Origin: Candidatus Omnitrophota bacterium
GTDB lineage: Bacteria; Omnitrophota; Gorgyraeia; 2-02-FULL-51-18; JAGOUK01
Length of the DNA stretch: 5,662 bases
NCBI GenBank assembly: GCA_018061225.1
Contig: JAGOUK010000097.1
Location: 1 to 5,662 of the forward strand
Direction: 5' to 3'
The notes below the pieces were generated by a model that was given only the letters and a program-made list of their open reading frames with translations, made no database searches and was not told the origin of the DNA. Position 1 is the first letter of the stretch; the number at the start of each line of letters is the position of its first letter. Position numbers and translations under genes: made by a program. Positions 1 through 5,662 of the stretch are shown here, piece by piece.

Positions 1-218
1 TGCGCGATCGCCGGGGCCGTTTGAAGCAGGCGTATCGGCAACCCGCACTCTTCGCGGACTTCCCGGTGAAGCGCCTGCTCCGGATCCTCGTTGAGCTCAA
101 CGTGGCCGCCGATCGGCAGCCATTCATCGTAGGTCTTATGGTGAACCAGGAGCACCTTGCCGCGATGGACAATGCAGACGGAAATAACAAAATCAAAAAG
201 ATCATGAATGTGCGGCAT
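1..218 (-). CDS. Nudix hydrolase, 3' part missing (runs off left edge)
   Basis: The first 72 residues of a Nudix-family hydrolase are visible; the rest lies beyond base 1. The reading frame begins MPHIHDLFDF and contains a complete Nudix box at residues 38-60 (G-x5-E-x7-R-E-V-x-E-E-x-G-L; G38, E44, R52, E53, E56, E57, G59). This loop binds divalent metal and positions the diphosphate of nucleoside-diphosphate-linked substrates. A strand typical of the fold (KVLLVHHK, residues 21-28) precedes it. I chose ATG at 218 because GGGAG lies 10 nt upstream (229-233) and the family often starts just before such an IHDL-type segment. The start lies inside the vanZ-like gene, giving a 17-nt overlap in a different frame and probable translational coupling. 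The exact substrate cannot be told: the family covers NTPs, ADP-ribose, dinucleoside polyphosphates and others. The fold call is firm; the substrate is unknown. Confidence 0.9.
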   Translation of the reverse strand, partial: MPHIHDLFDFVISVCIVHRGKVLLVHHKTYDEWLPIGGHVELNEDPEQALHREVREECGLPIRLLQTAPAIA

Positions 219-606
219 TTTTGAGGCGCTCCCGCCGCCTAAGAAACATCACTGCCAATAAGACCGCCGCGGCAGACCCGACGATATCCGCGACCACATC
301 CGCCCGCTCCGGCGTCCTGCCAGGCACATGAGCCTGCAGCGCCTCAATTAGAATACCAATACCGAGCCCATAAAGAATTCCCCATCCGCCTCTTCTCGCG
401 CATTTACGAGGCGACAGCCCGGGAAAACCTGCCAGACGAAGCGTAAGCGCGCCCATGACAAAAAATGCGGCGACATGCCTAAGCTTATCCCAAAACAGCT
501 CCTGCCAGGGGAGCTCGCGGGCGGGCAAGGTCGCGTACCAGACCAAAACTACCGTATAAGTAAAAAGGATGGCCGCATCGACCATCCTTTTTGCCGAGAG
601 ATTCAC
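202..606 (-). CDS. VanZ-like family membrane protein
   Basis: A 134-residue hydrophobic protein with the VanZ-like pattern: D40-K41-x2-H44 before a membrane segment, then E88-x2-Q91, R97, and a D103/D107 and G110 cluster before the last helix. About four membrane segments are visible (roughly residues 10-27, 45-60, 74-92 and 105-123), and the basic tail RRRERLK should be cytoplasmic. The founding member, VanZ, gives low-level teicoplanin resistance, but most small chromosomal relatives have no known role, so no resistance function is claimed. The start is GTG at 606, with a weak AGG about 7 nt upstream and only 15 nt after the reductase stop. ATG at 585 (residue 8) is an alternative without a better ribosome site. 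The 3' end overlaps the Nudix gene by 17 nt. A terminator-like hairpin covers codons 5-15, so expression from upstream transcripts may be reduced or regulated. Confidence 0.85.
   Translation of the reverse strand: MNLSAKRMVDAAILFTYTVVLVWYATLPARELPWQELFWDKLRHVAAFFVMGALTLRLAGFPGLSPRKCARRGGWGILYGLGIGILIEALQAHVPGRTPERADVVADIVGSAAAVLLAVMFLRRRERLKNAAHS
562..592 (-). terminator. Terminator-like hairpin inside the start of the vanZ-like gene
   Basis: Perfect 11-bp inverted repeat AAAAAGGATGG / CCATCCTTTTT (arms 582-592 and 562-572) around a 9-nt loop. The core is GGATGG/CCATCC, flanked by an A5 tract before and a T5 tract after, the layout of an intrinsic (often bidirectional) terminator. In minus-strand RNA the stem extends through a U-G wobble, a C-G and a G-C pair. 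On the plus strand the wobble position becomes a C-A mismatch, so the structure is better in the direction of the genes. It begins 29 nt after the reductase stop at 622, where a terminator for that gene would be expected, but it lies within codons 5-15 of the vanZ-like reading frame. It could be a true terminator, a partial one, or an attenuator melted by translating ribosomes. Confidence 0.6.
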
Positions 607-621
607 TTTTAAACCTAACGC

Positions 622-2394
622 TTAAGCGGCACACTCCCCTTTGCCGACTGAGACCTTAAACTGCGTTCCAGCGACATCGCCCAGATCTTCGTACATCGTG
701 GCGGCGTCTTTGCGCAGCGGTTCTGGGTCCGTGAACGGCTGCAGCAAATCGCGCAGCGCGACGGCGCCAGTTCGGTCCACCCAGTGAGGAAACAGTTCGC
801 CCACCTTCTTATCCGCCTTATACCTCGTCAAAACGGCTTTGACCGCGTCGCCGATACGGCGGGCCGGAATGAAGGCGATTTTTTCGCCAAACTTCACGTC
901 CTCAGTGCGCAGGCCGGTGCGGCCGCCGAGCATCATCTGGTAATGCGGCATTTGCTTGCCGTCGATGTTGCGGGACGCGCCGAAGAAGCCGATGTTGCCG
1001 ACATGGTGCTGACCGCAGGAGTTGATGCAGCCCGAGATATTGATCGTGATATGCGCCAGCTCCGGATCATGCGCGAAGCCGTTCGAAAAAACGTTCTCCG
1101 TCAGGTTGATCGCGAGGCCCTTCGAGTGCGTGATCGCCAGGTTGCACGTGTCCGCGCCCGGGCAGCGGGTGATATCCGCGACGGTGAGCGCGTTATCCAA
1201 GCCGACGCCGGCCTTGACCAGCGCGGCATGCGTGTACGCCAGTGCCGCATCCGGCACCCAGCGCAGCATCAGATTTTGCGTGATCGTCGTGCGCATGCGG
1301 CCGTCGCAGACTTCGCGGGCGATCTTGGCGATCGCGCGGCCTTGCTCCGGTGTCACGTCGCCGTACAGGCAGCGGATGTAAATGGCATTGAAGCCCTTTT
1401 GCTTCTGTCCGAGCACATTGGTCTTCTTCCACGATTCAAATCCCGGACCGGGCTGCGCCTGCTTAAACTTGGCGCTGTCGATTGTGGGCGCGGTCTCTTC
1501 CGCGAGCTCGAGCTTGAACTTTTCATGGCGTCCTGAAGAGGTTCCGATCACCGTCTTGCGCTCTTCGATGAAGCGGTTGCGGAATTCCTCAATCCCCCAC
1601 TCCGCGACCACAAACTTGATGCGCGCGCGGTTCTTGTCGCGGCGGTTGCCGTGACGATCAAAGATGCGGATCAGGGCCTCGGTCGTCGCCAGGTATTGAT
1701 CCAGCGGCGTGAATTCTTCGAGCAGCTGTGCGGCAAACGGCATTGACCCGAGCCCGCCGCCGACGGAAGTGATGAATCCGTACTCAGTCTTACCGTTGAC
1801 CACGCGGGACGTCGCGCGGAATCCCAGATCGTGAATGCCGATGCGCGCGCGGTCGGACGTGGGAGTGCTCTCAAACGCGATCTTAAACTTGCGGGGCAGG
1901 TTCTGGCTGACCGGATTGCGCAGGAAGTAACGGAACAGCAGTTCCGCGTACGGCTGCACATCAAACACTTCTTCAGGATGCACACCGGCGTACTCGTCAC
2001 AGGTGATATTGCGCACCGTGTTGCCGCACGCTTCGCGGCTGGTCAGACCTGAGTCATGAATAGCCTGCAAAAGATCCGGAACCTCGCGGCGCTTCAGATT
2101 GTGCAGCTGAATCGCCTGGCGGGTCGTCACGTGACTGAGTTTGGAAGGAGTGTATTTTTCGGCGCAGTCCACAATGACTTCCAGCTGATCGGCCGTCATG
2201 GCGCCGAACGGCAGCTTGATGCGGATCATGTGCTCGTCGGCGGTGCCGCGAATCCCGTAAATGCCGTTGTTCAAGCGGAAGCGCTTGAAGTCGTCCATGT
2301 CGCGCTCGCCTTTTTCGAGGAGGTCGATCTCCCGGCGGAACCGCGCGATCTCGTTCTTGGCTTCATCGGACAAAGTAAAAGTTGGTCTGGTCAT
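622..2394 (-). CDS. Ferredoxin-type sulfite reductase (nitrite/sulfite reductase hemoprotein family)
   Basis: Complete 590-residue siroheme and 4Fe-4S reductase catalysing six-electron reduction, most likely sulfite to sulfide in sulfur assimilation in the cytoplasm. It has the usual duplicated layout: ferredoxin-like half domain about 45-115, catalytic half about 120-275, second half domain about 330-395, and cluster-binding half about 405-550. The cluster cysteines are complete: C411-x5-C417 and C456-x3-C460, the latter also bridging the siroheme. The anion pocket has R92 (TTRQ), R128 (NTVRN), K169 and K171 (LPRKFK). In plant-type nitrite reductases the last lysine is normally Asn, so the Lys-x-Lys pattern favours sulfite. 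No flavin domain is present, so electrons should come from ferredoxin or a separate reductase. ATG at 2394 is supported by GGGAG 6 nt upstream (2401-2405). A promoter lies just upstream, and no other sulfur-assimilation gene is in view. Nitrite reduction remains possible. Confidence 0.93.
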   Translation of the reverse strand: MTRPTFTLSDEAKNEIARFRREIDLLEKGERDMDDFKRFRLNNGIYGIRGTADEHMIRIKLPFGAMTADQLEVIVDCAEKYTPSKLSHVTTRQAIQLHNLKRREVPDLLQAIHDSGLTSREACGNTVRNITCDEYAGVHPEEVFDVQPYAELLFRYFLRNPVSQNLPRKFKIAFESTPTSDRARIGIHDLGFRATSRVVNGKTEYGFITSVGGGLGSMPFAAQLLEEFTPLDQYLATTEALIRIFDRHGNRRDKNRARIKFVVAEWGIEEFRNRFIEERKTVIGTSSGRHEKFKLELAEETAPTIDSAKFKQAQPGPGFESWKKTNVLGQKQKGFNAIYIRCLYGDVTPEQGRAIAKIAREVCDGRMRTTITQNLMLRWVPDAALAYTHAALVKAGVGLDNALTVADITRCPGADTCNLAITHSKGLAINLTENVFSNGFAHDPELAHITINISGCINSCGQHHVGNIGFFGASRNIDGKQMPHYQMMLGGRTGLRTEDVKFGEKIAFIPARRIGDAVKAVLTRYKADKKVGELFPHWVDRTGAVALRDLLQPFTDPEPLRKDAATMYEDLGDVAGTQFKVSVGKGECAA

Positions 2395-2402
2395 AGCGCT
2401 CT

Positions 2403-2427
2403 CCCGTTAGTGGGCCTAAACCCGTTA
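2403..2427 (-). repeat. Two TAACGGG direct repeats in the reductase leader
   Basis: The heptamer TAACGGG occurs twice on the minus strand, at 2421-2427 and 2403-2409, with an 18-nt period. The downstream copy runs into the ribosome-binding GGGAG of the reductase gene. An 11-base palindrome, TTAAG-G-CTTAA (2425-2435), touches the distal copy and sits at the predicted transcription start. These could be operator or RNA-level regulatory sites, or chance in a short sequence. Confidence 0.3.
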
Positions 2428-2434
2428 AGCCTTA

Positions 2435-2463
2435 ATCCTACTGTAATGCTATTGTTTGGTCAA
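2435..2463 (-). promoter_or_regulatory. Sigma-70-like promoter for the reductase gene
   Basis: On the minus strand TTGACC (2458-2463, 5 of 6 to the -35 consensus) is followed by exactly 17 nt and then TAGGAT (2435-2440, 4 of 6 to the -10 consensus). An A/T-rich stretch that could act as an UP element lies directly upstream (about 2464-2479). Transcription would start near 2428, giving a leader of about 34 nt. The first three bases of the -10 box are the TAG stop codon of the hydrolase gene (2438-2440). The call rests on sequence match and position only. Confidence 0.6.
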
Positions 2464-3397
2464 TATTTTTATTAATAAACCCGACTATTCTACTATGATA
2501 TTCATCGGGGTACGAAAGAACGGCCTGCGAATGCCCTGCTTGCTCGGCAACCCAAAGGTCGGTGATTCCCGGGATGAGGCGGCGGAGCTTTTCGACATGC
2601 TCGAGACGAACGTGATAATCCTTCCCCGCATGAATCCAAAACACGGGTTTCTTGAGCTTCGAGATAAACTTTTCGACAGAAAAAAACTTCATGTGCTTGC
2701 GCGCGCTCGCGTAAAAAAGCGTCGCGTACGAAAGGATGTAATAAACCCAGTCCGGCACATTGTCCGCGATCGCGCGCGGCGACACGTAAATATTGACCCA
2801 CTTCTTCATATACTTCTGAAGCGTCAGATGCGTGGAAAAAGCCCCGTCTAGCAAGACCGCTTTGACAAACGGACTGGGCGCTCCGGCGGCCGCGATCGTC
2901 GCGCCTTTGGACACGCCGAACAGGATGACATCGTAATTGCGCTTATGCACCGCGACCCAGGAGAGAACACTCTCGAGACATCTCAGGTCACGGGTGGAAG
3001 GCCATTGATAAAGCTCGTCCTTCGGGGCAGCGCCGGCCGAGAGCGCCACCGGCTTAAAGTTGAACGTCAGCACATCGATGCCGTCATCCGGCAAAAAGGA
3101 CCCGTGCTTGTACCAGCTATTGAGGTCGGCGCCGGTCTCGTGACAAAACACCACGAGTTTGCGGCCCGGCTGCCGCGCCTTAACGTACTGTGCTTGAATC
3201 GCGTTGCGCGTGTTGAACGGGATCTGAAAGTTTCGAATTTTGAGACTTGATGGTGGCCGAAGATCCGCCGGCACTTGAATCCGCGGCACTTCAAACGCGT
3301 TGCGCTCGATGACCGGAATGTAACGAAAAATCATCACCGCACCGACCAGGATCAGCACCACCACCGAAGCCGCCGCCGATAATAAAACAGTGATCAT
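2438..3397 (-). CDS. Membrane-anchored alpha/beta hydrolase
   Basis: A 319-residue serine hydrolase of the alpha/beta fold. An N-terminal hydrophobic helix (residues 4-24) followed by RYIPVIER looks like an uncleaved membrane anchor. The oxyanion-region strand and turn is VVFCHETG (82-89). The nucleophile elbow is G161-V-S163-K-G165, the acid is D260 (HAGKDYHV) and the histidine is H289 (AGHSQ), so the triad is complete. A lid-like insertion rich in Tyr and Trp spans about 190-240. The nearest broad relatives are alpha/beta hydrolases of the serine aminopeptidase/dienelactone hydrolase-like groups; the substrate is not evident. I chose ATG at 3397, 2 nt after the KS-alpha stop. The open frame extends to 3580, but that part lies antiphase within the ketosynthase gene and is Arg/Ser-rich nonsense. 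The ribosome site is weak (GGAAAAG), which suggests coupling to the ketosynthase. A thioesterase or lipid-acyl hydrolase role is inference from context. Confidence 0.87.
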   Translation of the reverse strand: MITVLLSAAASVVVLILVGAVMIFRYIPVIERNAFEVPRIQVPADLRPPSSLKIRNFQIPFNTRNAIQAQYVKARQPGRKLVVFCHETGADLNSWYKHGSFLPDDGIDVLTFNFKPVALSAGAAPKDELYQWPSTRDLRCLESVLSWVAVHKRNYDVILFGVSKGATIAAAGAPSPFVKAVLLDGAFSTHLTLQKYMKKWVNIYVSPRAIADNVPDWVYYILSYATLFYASARKHMKFFSVEKFISKLKKPVFWIHAGKDYHVRLEHVEKLRRLIPGITDLWVAEQAGHSQAVLSYPDEYHSRIVGFINKNIDQTIALQ

Positions 3398-3399
3398 AC

Positions 3400-4683
3400 T
3401 TAGACTTTTCCGACGATGAGCACGATGTTCTGCCCGCCGAAGCCGAAGGAGTTTGACGCGGCGATCCGCACGGTCTTGCGGCGAGCTTCGTTGGGAACAT
3501 AATCCAGATCGCAATCCGGATCCTTGTGGCGGTAATTGATCGTGGGAGGCACGATGCCGTCGCGTATCGCCAAAAGGCAAAACTCCAATTCCACCGCGCC
3601 GGCCGAAGCGATGAGATGTCCCGTCATGGACTTGGTTGAGCTGACAGCCAGTTTATAAGCGTGATCCCCGAAGGCCTTCTTGATCGCAAGCGTCTCAACG
3701 GCATCATTGACCTTGGTGGAAGTGCCGTGCGCGTTGAGATAATCCACGTCTTCAAGGCGTATTCCCGCTTCTTTGACTGCCTGTAGGATTGCCGCTGATG
3801 CTCCGACCGCTTCAGGATGAGAATCCGTGAGCCGGTACGCGTCAGCGGTCGTTCCGTAGCCCAGAAGTTCGCCATAGATTCTGGCGCCGCGCGCCCGCGC
3901 GTGTTCATATTCTTCCAGCACCACGGCAGCCGATCCTTCCGACAGGACAAAGCCGCTGCGGGTCTCGTCAAAGGGGCGTGACGCGGTCTCGGGGGAATCA
4001 TTGTTCATGGAAAGGGTGGTTAGGAGGCAGAAGCCCGCCACGCCAAACGGATGTATCATTGAATGGGATCCGCCGGACAAACAGACATCGGCTTCTCCCC
4101 GGCGGATGATCTCCGAGGCCTCGCCAATTGCCTGAGCCGAAGCGGCGCAAGCCGTTAGAGAGTTGCACGCGGGCCCACCGATCCTAAAATGCCTGACCAG
4201 ATGCCGCAACGCGGAGGCCGGTTCCTTCTCTTCCTCGAGCGCGGCTCCGCCGGCAACGGCACGGATCTTCAGATAATCTTTGACGTCGAACCCGTTGGGA
4301 GTTTTCTCAAATGCGGCGTGGAAGGACTTCGAAAGGTAATCCACCGGAACCGCGCTGTCGCCTGCCGCGAAGTAACAGGCCCGCCGCAACGGATCAGTGT
4401 TGTCAAAGGACAAGCCGGAATCCTTCACCGCTTCTTCGCAGGCCGTGATCGCGAATTGCGTGTTGAGCATGGCATTCTTGAGCGCCGGATGACGCTGGAT
4501 GACGGGACTGAAGTCAAAGCCCTTAACCTCCCCCGCGATCTGGGATGGAAACCCGCTCGGATCAAAATGCGTGATACGCCGAATGCCCGACTTGCCGGCC
4601 GTAACCCCTTGCCATGTGGACGGAAGATCGTTGCCCATCGGCGTGATCGCGCCCATACCGGTGATCACTACGCGCTTACGCAT
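3400..4683 (-). CDS. Beta-ketoacyl-ACP synthase, FabF-like, active (KS-alpha)
   Basis: A 427-residue condensing enzyme of the KAS II thiolase-fold family, close to the usual FabF length. The catalytic residues are intact: nucleophile C179 (LTACAAS), H319 (NAHGTST) and H356 (TKSMTGH), with the conserved K351. The C-terminal SFGFGGQN glycine-rich signature is at 412-419. It should condense malonyl-ACP with an acyl-ACP primer. Residues about 136-168 (a Lys/Glu/Arg-rich stretch including EEEKEP) do not resemble the E. coli FabF segment that leads to the active-site Cys. This marks a divergent, probably specialised clade rather than housekeeping FabF. The start ATG at 4683 has a strong GGGGAGG site 6 nt upstream (4690-4696) and overlaps the 3' end of the dead ketosynthase by 8 nt (ATGCGTAA). 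The pair is probably co-translated as a heterodimer. The fold and chemistry are firm; the product is unknown. Confidence 0.94.
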   Translation of the reverse strand: MRKRVVITGMGAITPMGNDLPSTWQGVTAGKSGIRRITHFDPSGFPSQIAGEVKGFDFSPVIQRHPALKNAMLNTQFAITACEEAVKDSGLSFDNTDPLRRACYFAAGDSAVPVDYLSKSFHAAFEKTPNGFDVKDYLKIRAVAGGAALEEEKEPASALRHLVRHFRIGGPACNSLTACAASAQAIGEASEIIRRGEADVCLSGGSHSMIHPFGVAGFCLLTTLSMNNDSPETASRPFDETRSGFVLSEGSAAVVLEEYEHARARGARIYGELLGYGTTADAYRLTDSHPEAVGASAAILQAVKEAGIRLEDVDYLNAHGTSTKVNDAVETLAIKKAFGDHAYKLAVSSTKSMTGHLIASAGAVELEFCLLAIRDGIVPPTINYRHKDPDCDLDYVPNEARRKTVRIAASNSFGFGGQNIVLIVGKV

Positions 4684-5662
4684 TGCGAGCCTCCCCGGGG
4701 GCAGTCAAAACAATCGATTGATGCGCCAGACCAGATTCAAAATGGTTCACAAGTATCCGCCGCACCGGTTGGTTGTCCGCCGCGGAAGTGAGCTTAAAAC
4801 TTGGCAACAAATTATTGCCCGACATGATGGACGGAACTGCCCGTCCGGCCTGCAGACTCATCGCCGCGAGCGCCACTTCCACAGGAGCCGCGGAATATCC
4901 CAGGAATCCTGTCAGCCCCTTCGTCACAGCCAGCCGCGGTTTCGCTTCACCTGCAGTGCCAAAAATTTCGTTAATAGCGGATGCTTCCGCCTGGTCTTCC
5001 GCCTGAATTCCCCGCGCGCTCACATGGACGACGTCGATCTCGGAGGGATTGAGTCCCGAGCGGCGCAGCGCCTCCCGCATGGAATGCGCCATGCGCTCCG
5101 CCAAACCCTTCACGCTTCCGTCCGAAAAATCTCCGCCCGAAAAGAATCCCGCGAGTTCCGCCAACGGCTTGGCGCCCCTCCCCTGAGCGTGTTCAAGCGA
5201 TTCGAGCACCAACACCGTTCCGCCCTCACCCGGCACGAGGCCCGCGGAACGGTCAGAAAAAACAGGATAATCGGATGGCGCGCCGTCCGTTGCCTTGCTC
5301 AGCTCATTGCGGGCGTCGTACCGCAGAAGACCCGCGCCGTACACGCGGCATTCAGATCCGCCGCAAAACATGAGATCCGCCGTTCCGCGGTCGATCACCC
5401 GGAGCGATTCTTCGATGCTGGCCATGGAGCCCGATCCATCCGCGGTGATGGTGTTCGACGGCCCCTGCAAATTATGCGCGATGGTGATGTGACAAGCCGG
5501 CATATTGGGAAGATACTTGAGCAGCCACAATGGAAAAAGCCGCCCCATTCCCGACGCGCCAAAGTTGATCACGTCGAACGTCGCGTCCGGCCGTGTGGAC
5601 TCGCGAAAGCTATCGGCCAATTCTTCGGGATCATGTTCAAAAATTCCGGCGCCGATGCAAAC
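4676..5662 (-). CDS. Catalytically inactive ketosynthase, chain-length-factor-like (KS-beta), 5' end missing
   Basis: The last 328 residues of a ketosynthase-fold protein; the open frame runs to the right edge with no stop, so about the first 100 residues are missing. Numbering from the edge, the position of the nucleophilic Cys is D75 (TITADGSGS), the first His is R217 (SARG) and the second His is F253 (TKGLTGFLG). The structural Lys K248 of the TKG motif and the GEG motif (145-147) are kept. Loss of the Cys and both His with the fold preserved is characteristic of chain-length factors (KS-beta), which pair with an active KS-alpha and shape the product cavity. Actinobacterial chain-length factors usually have Gln at the Cys position; Asp here is different. 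The next gene starts 8 nt before this stop. A TTG at 5620 is only an internal Leu codon, since VCIGAGIF and following residues upstream align with the ketosynthase fold. Confidence 0.88.
   Translation of the reverse strand, partial: VCIGAGIFEHDPEELADSFRESTRPDATFDVINFGASGMGRLFPLWLLKYLPNMPACHITIAHNLQGPSNTITADGSGSMASIEESLRVIDRGTADLMFCGGSECRVYGAGLLRYDARNELSKATDGAPSDYPVFSDRSAGLVPGEGGTVLVLESLEHAQGRGAKPLAELAGFFSGGDFSDGSVKGLAERMAHSMREALRRSGLNPSEIDVVHVSARGIQAEDQAEASAINEIFGTAGEAKPRLAVTKGLTGFLGYSAAPVEVALAAMSLQAGRAVPSIMSGNNLLPSFKLTSAADNQPVRRILVNHFESGLAHQSIVLTAPGEARNA
4690..4696 (-). promoter_or_regulatory. Strong ribosome-binding site for KS-alpha inside the KS-beta gene
   Basis: GGGGAGG on the minus strand lies 6 nt before the KS-alpha ATG and within the final codons of the KS-beta frame. 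It fixes the KS-alpha start and allows both de novo initiation and coupling by ribosomes ending at the overlapping TAA (4676-4678). Confidence 0.7.

Noticed and set aside
21..224. Plus-strand open frame of 67 codons at the left edge
   Set aside because: The opposite strand carries a complete Nudix box, so this is its antisense shadow.
784..1536. Long plus-strand open frame of 250 codons opposite the sulfite reductase
   Set aside because: It is antisense to a well-supported gene; its composition (Arg, Ala, Asp-rich, no domain) is what GC-rich codon bias produces on the opposite strand.
3398..3580. N-terminal extension of the hydrolase to base 3580
   Set aside because: The extra 61 residues overlap the conserved C-terminus of KS-alpha in another frame and are Arg/Ser-rich without hydrophobic or domain features; the membrane helix begins right at ATG 3397.
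4693..4700. CCCCGGGG palindrome before KS-alpha
   Set aside because: It has no loop or T tract and is explained by the Shine-Dalgarno site plus coding sequence.
4189..4791. Plus-strand open frame of 200 codons opposite the ketosynthase junction
   Set aside because: Antisense to both ketosynthases, no recognisable domain, and low-complexity Arg/Gly-rich translation.
5618..5620. TTG at 5620 as the start of the KS-beta-like gene
   Set aside because: The frame continues upstream to the edge with ketosynthase-like residues, and a protein starting here would lack the N-terminal third of the fold.
1..5662. CRISPR arrays, tRNA or rRNA genes, insertion sequences or prophage attachment sites
   Set aside because: No spaced repeats, cloverleaf-like segments, transposase-like frames or terminal inverted repeats were seen.

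Overview
The window is a dense run of six protein-coding genes, all on the minus strand, so transcription runs from high to low coordinates. The two end genes are cut by the window edges. Almost no DNA is non-coding; the largest gap is 43 bp. Moderately high GC, a compact layout and overlapping start/stop codons fit a bacterial chromosome. A Nudix, VanZ-like, siroheme reductase and ketosynthase combination does not fix the taxon. An uncultured PVC/Omnitrophota-like or related Gram-negative lineage is only a guess.

Right part (5662 to 2438): two ketosynthase-fold genes in tandem, then an alpha/beta hydrolase. The upstream ketosynthase (5' end outside the window) has lost all three catalytic residues (Cys to Asp, His to Arg, His to Phe), as expected of a chain-length-factor/KS-beta-like subunit. 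The downstream one keeps the Cys-His-His triad. They overlap by 8 nt, which suggests equimolar, coupled expression of a KS-alpha/KS-beta heterodimer. The hydrolase starts 2 nt after the KS-alpha stop. It has an N-terminal membrane anchor and a complete Ser-Asp-His triad. Together these look like part of a type II fatty-acid/polyketide-like assembly system whose carrier protein and tailoring genes would lie to the right of the window.

Middle part (2463 to 622): a separate unit appears to begin here. A good sigma-70-like promoter overlaps the end of the hydrolase gene and drives a full-length siroheme/4Fe-4S reductase. Its substrate-pocket residues (Lys-Phe-Lys) point to sulfite rather than nitrite, so the likely role is assimilatory sulfite reduction to sulfide.

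Left part (606 to 1): a small VanZ-like membrane protein, then a Nudix hydrolase that overlaps it by 17 nt and runs off the left edge. A perfect 11-bp inverted repeat with A and T tracts, shaped like an intrinsic terminator, sits inside the first codons of the vanZ-like gene, just after the reductase stop. It may end the reductase transcript or control expression of the last two genes.

The most notable items are the catalytically dead/live ketosynthase pair in unusual gene order with a linked membrane hydrolase, the terminator-like hairpin within coding sequence, and the promoter whose -10 box contains a stop codon.
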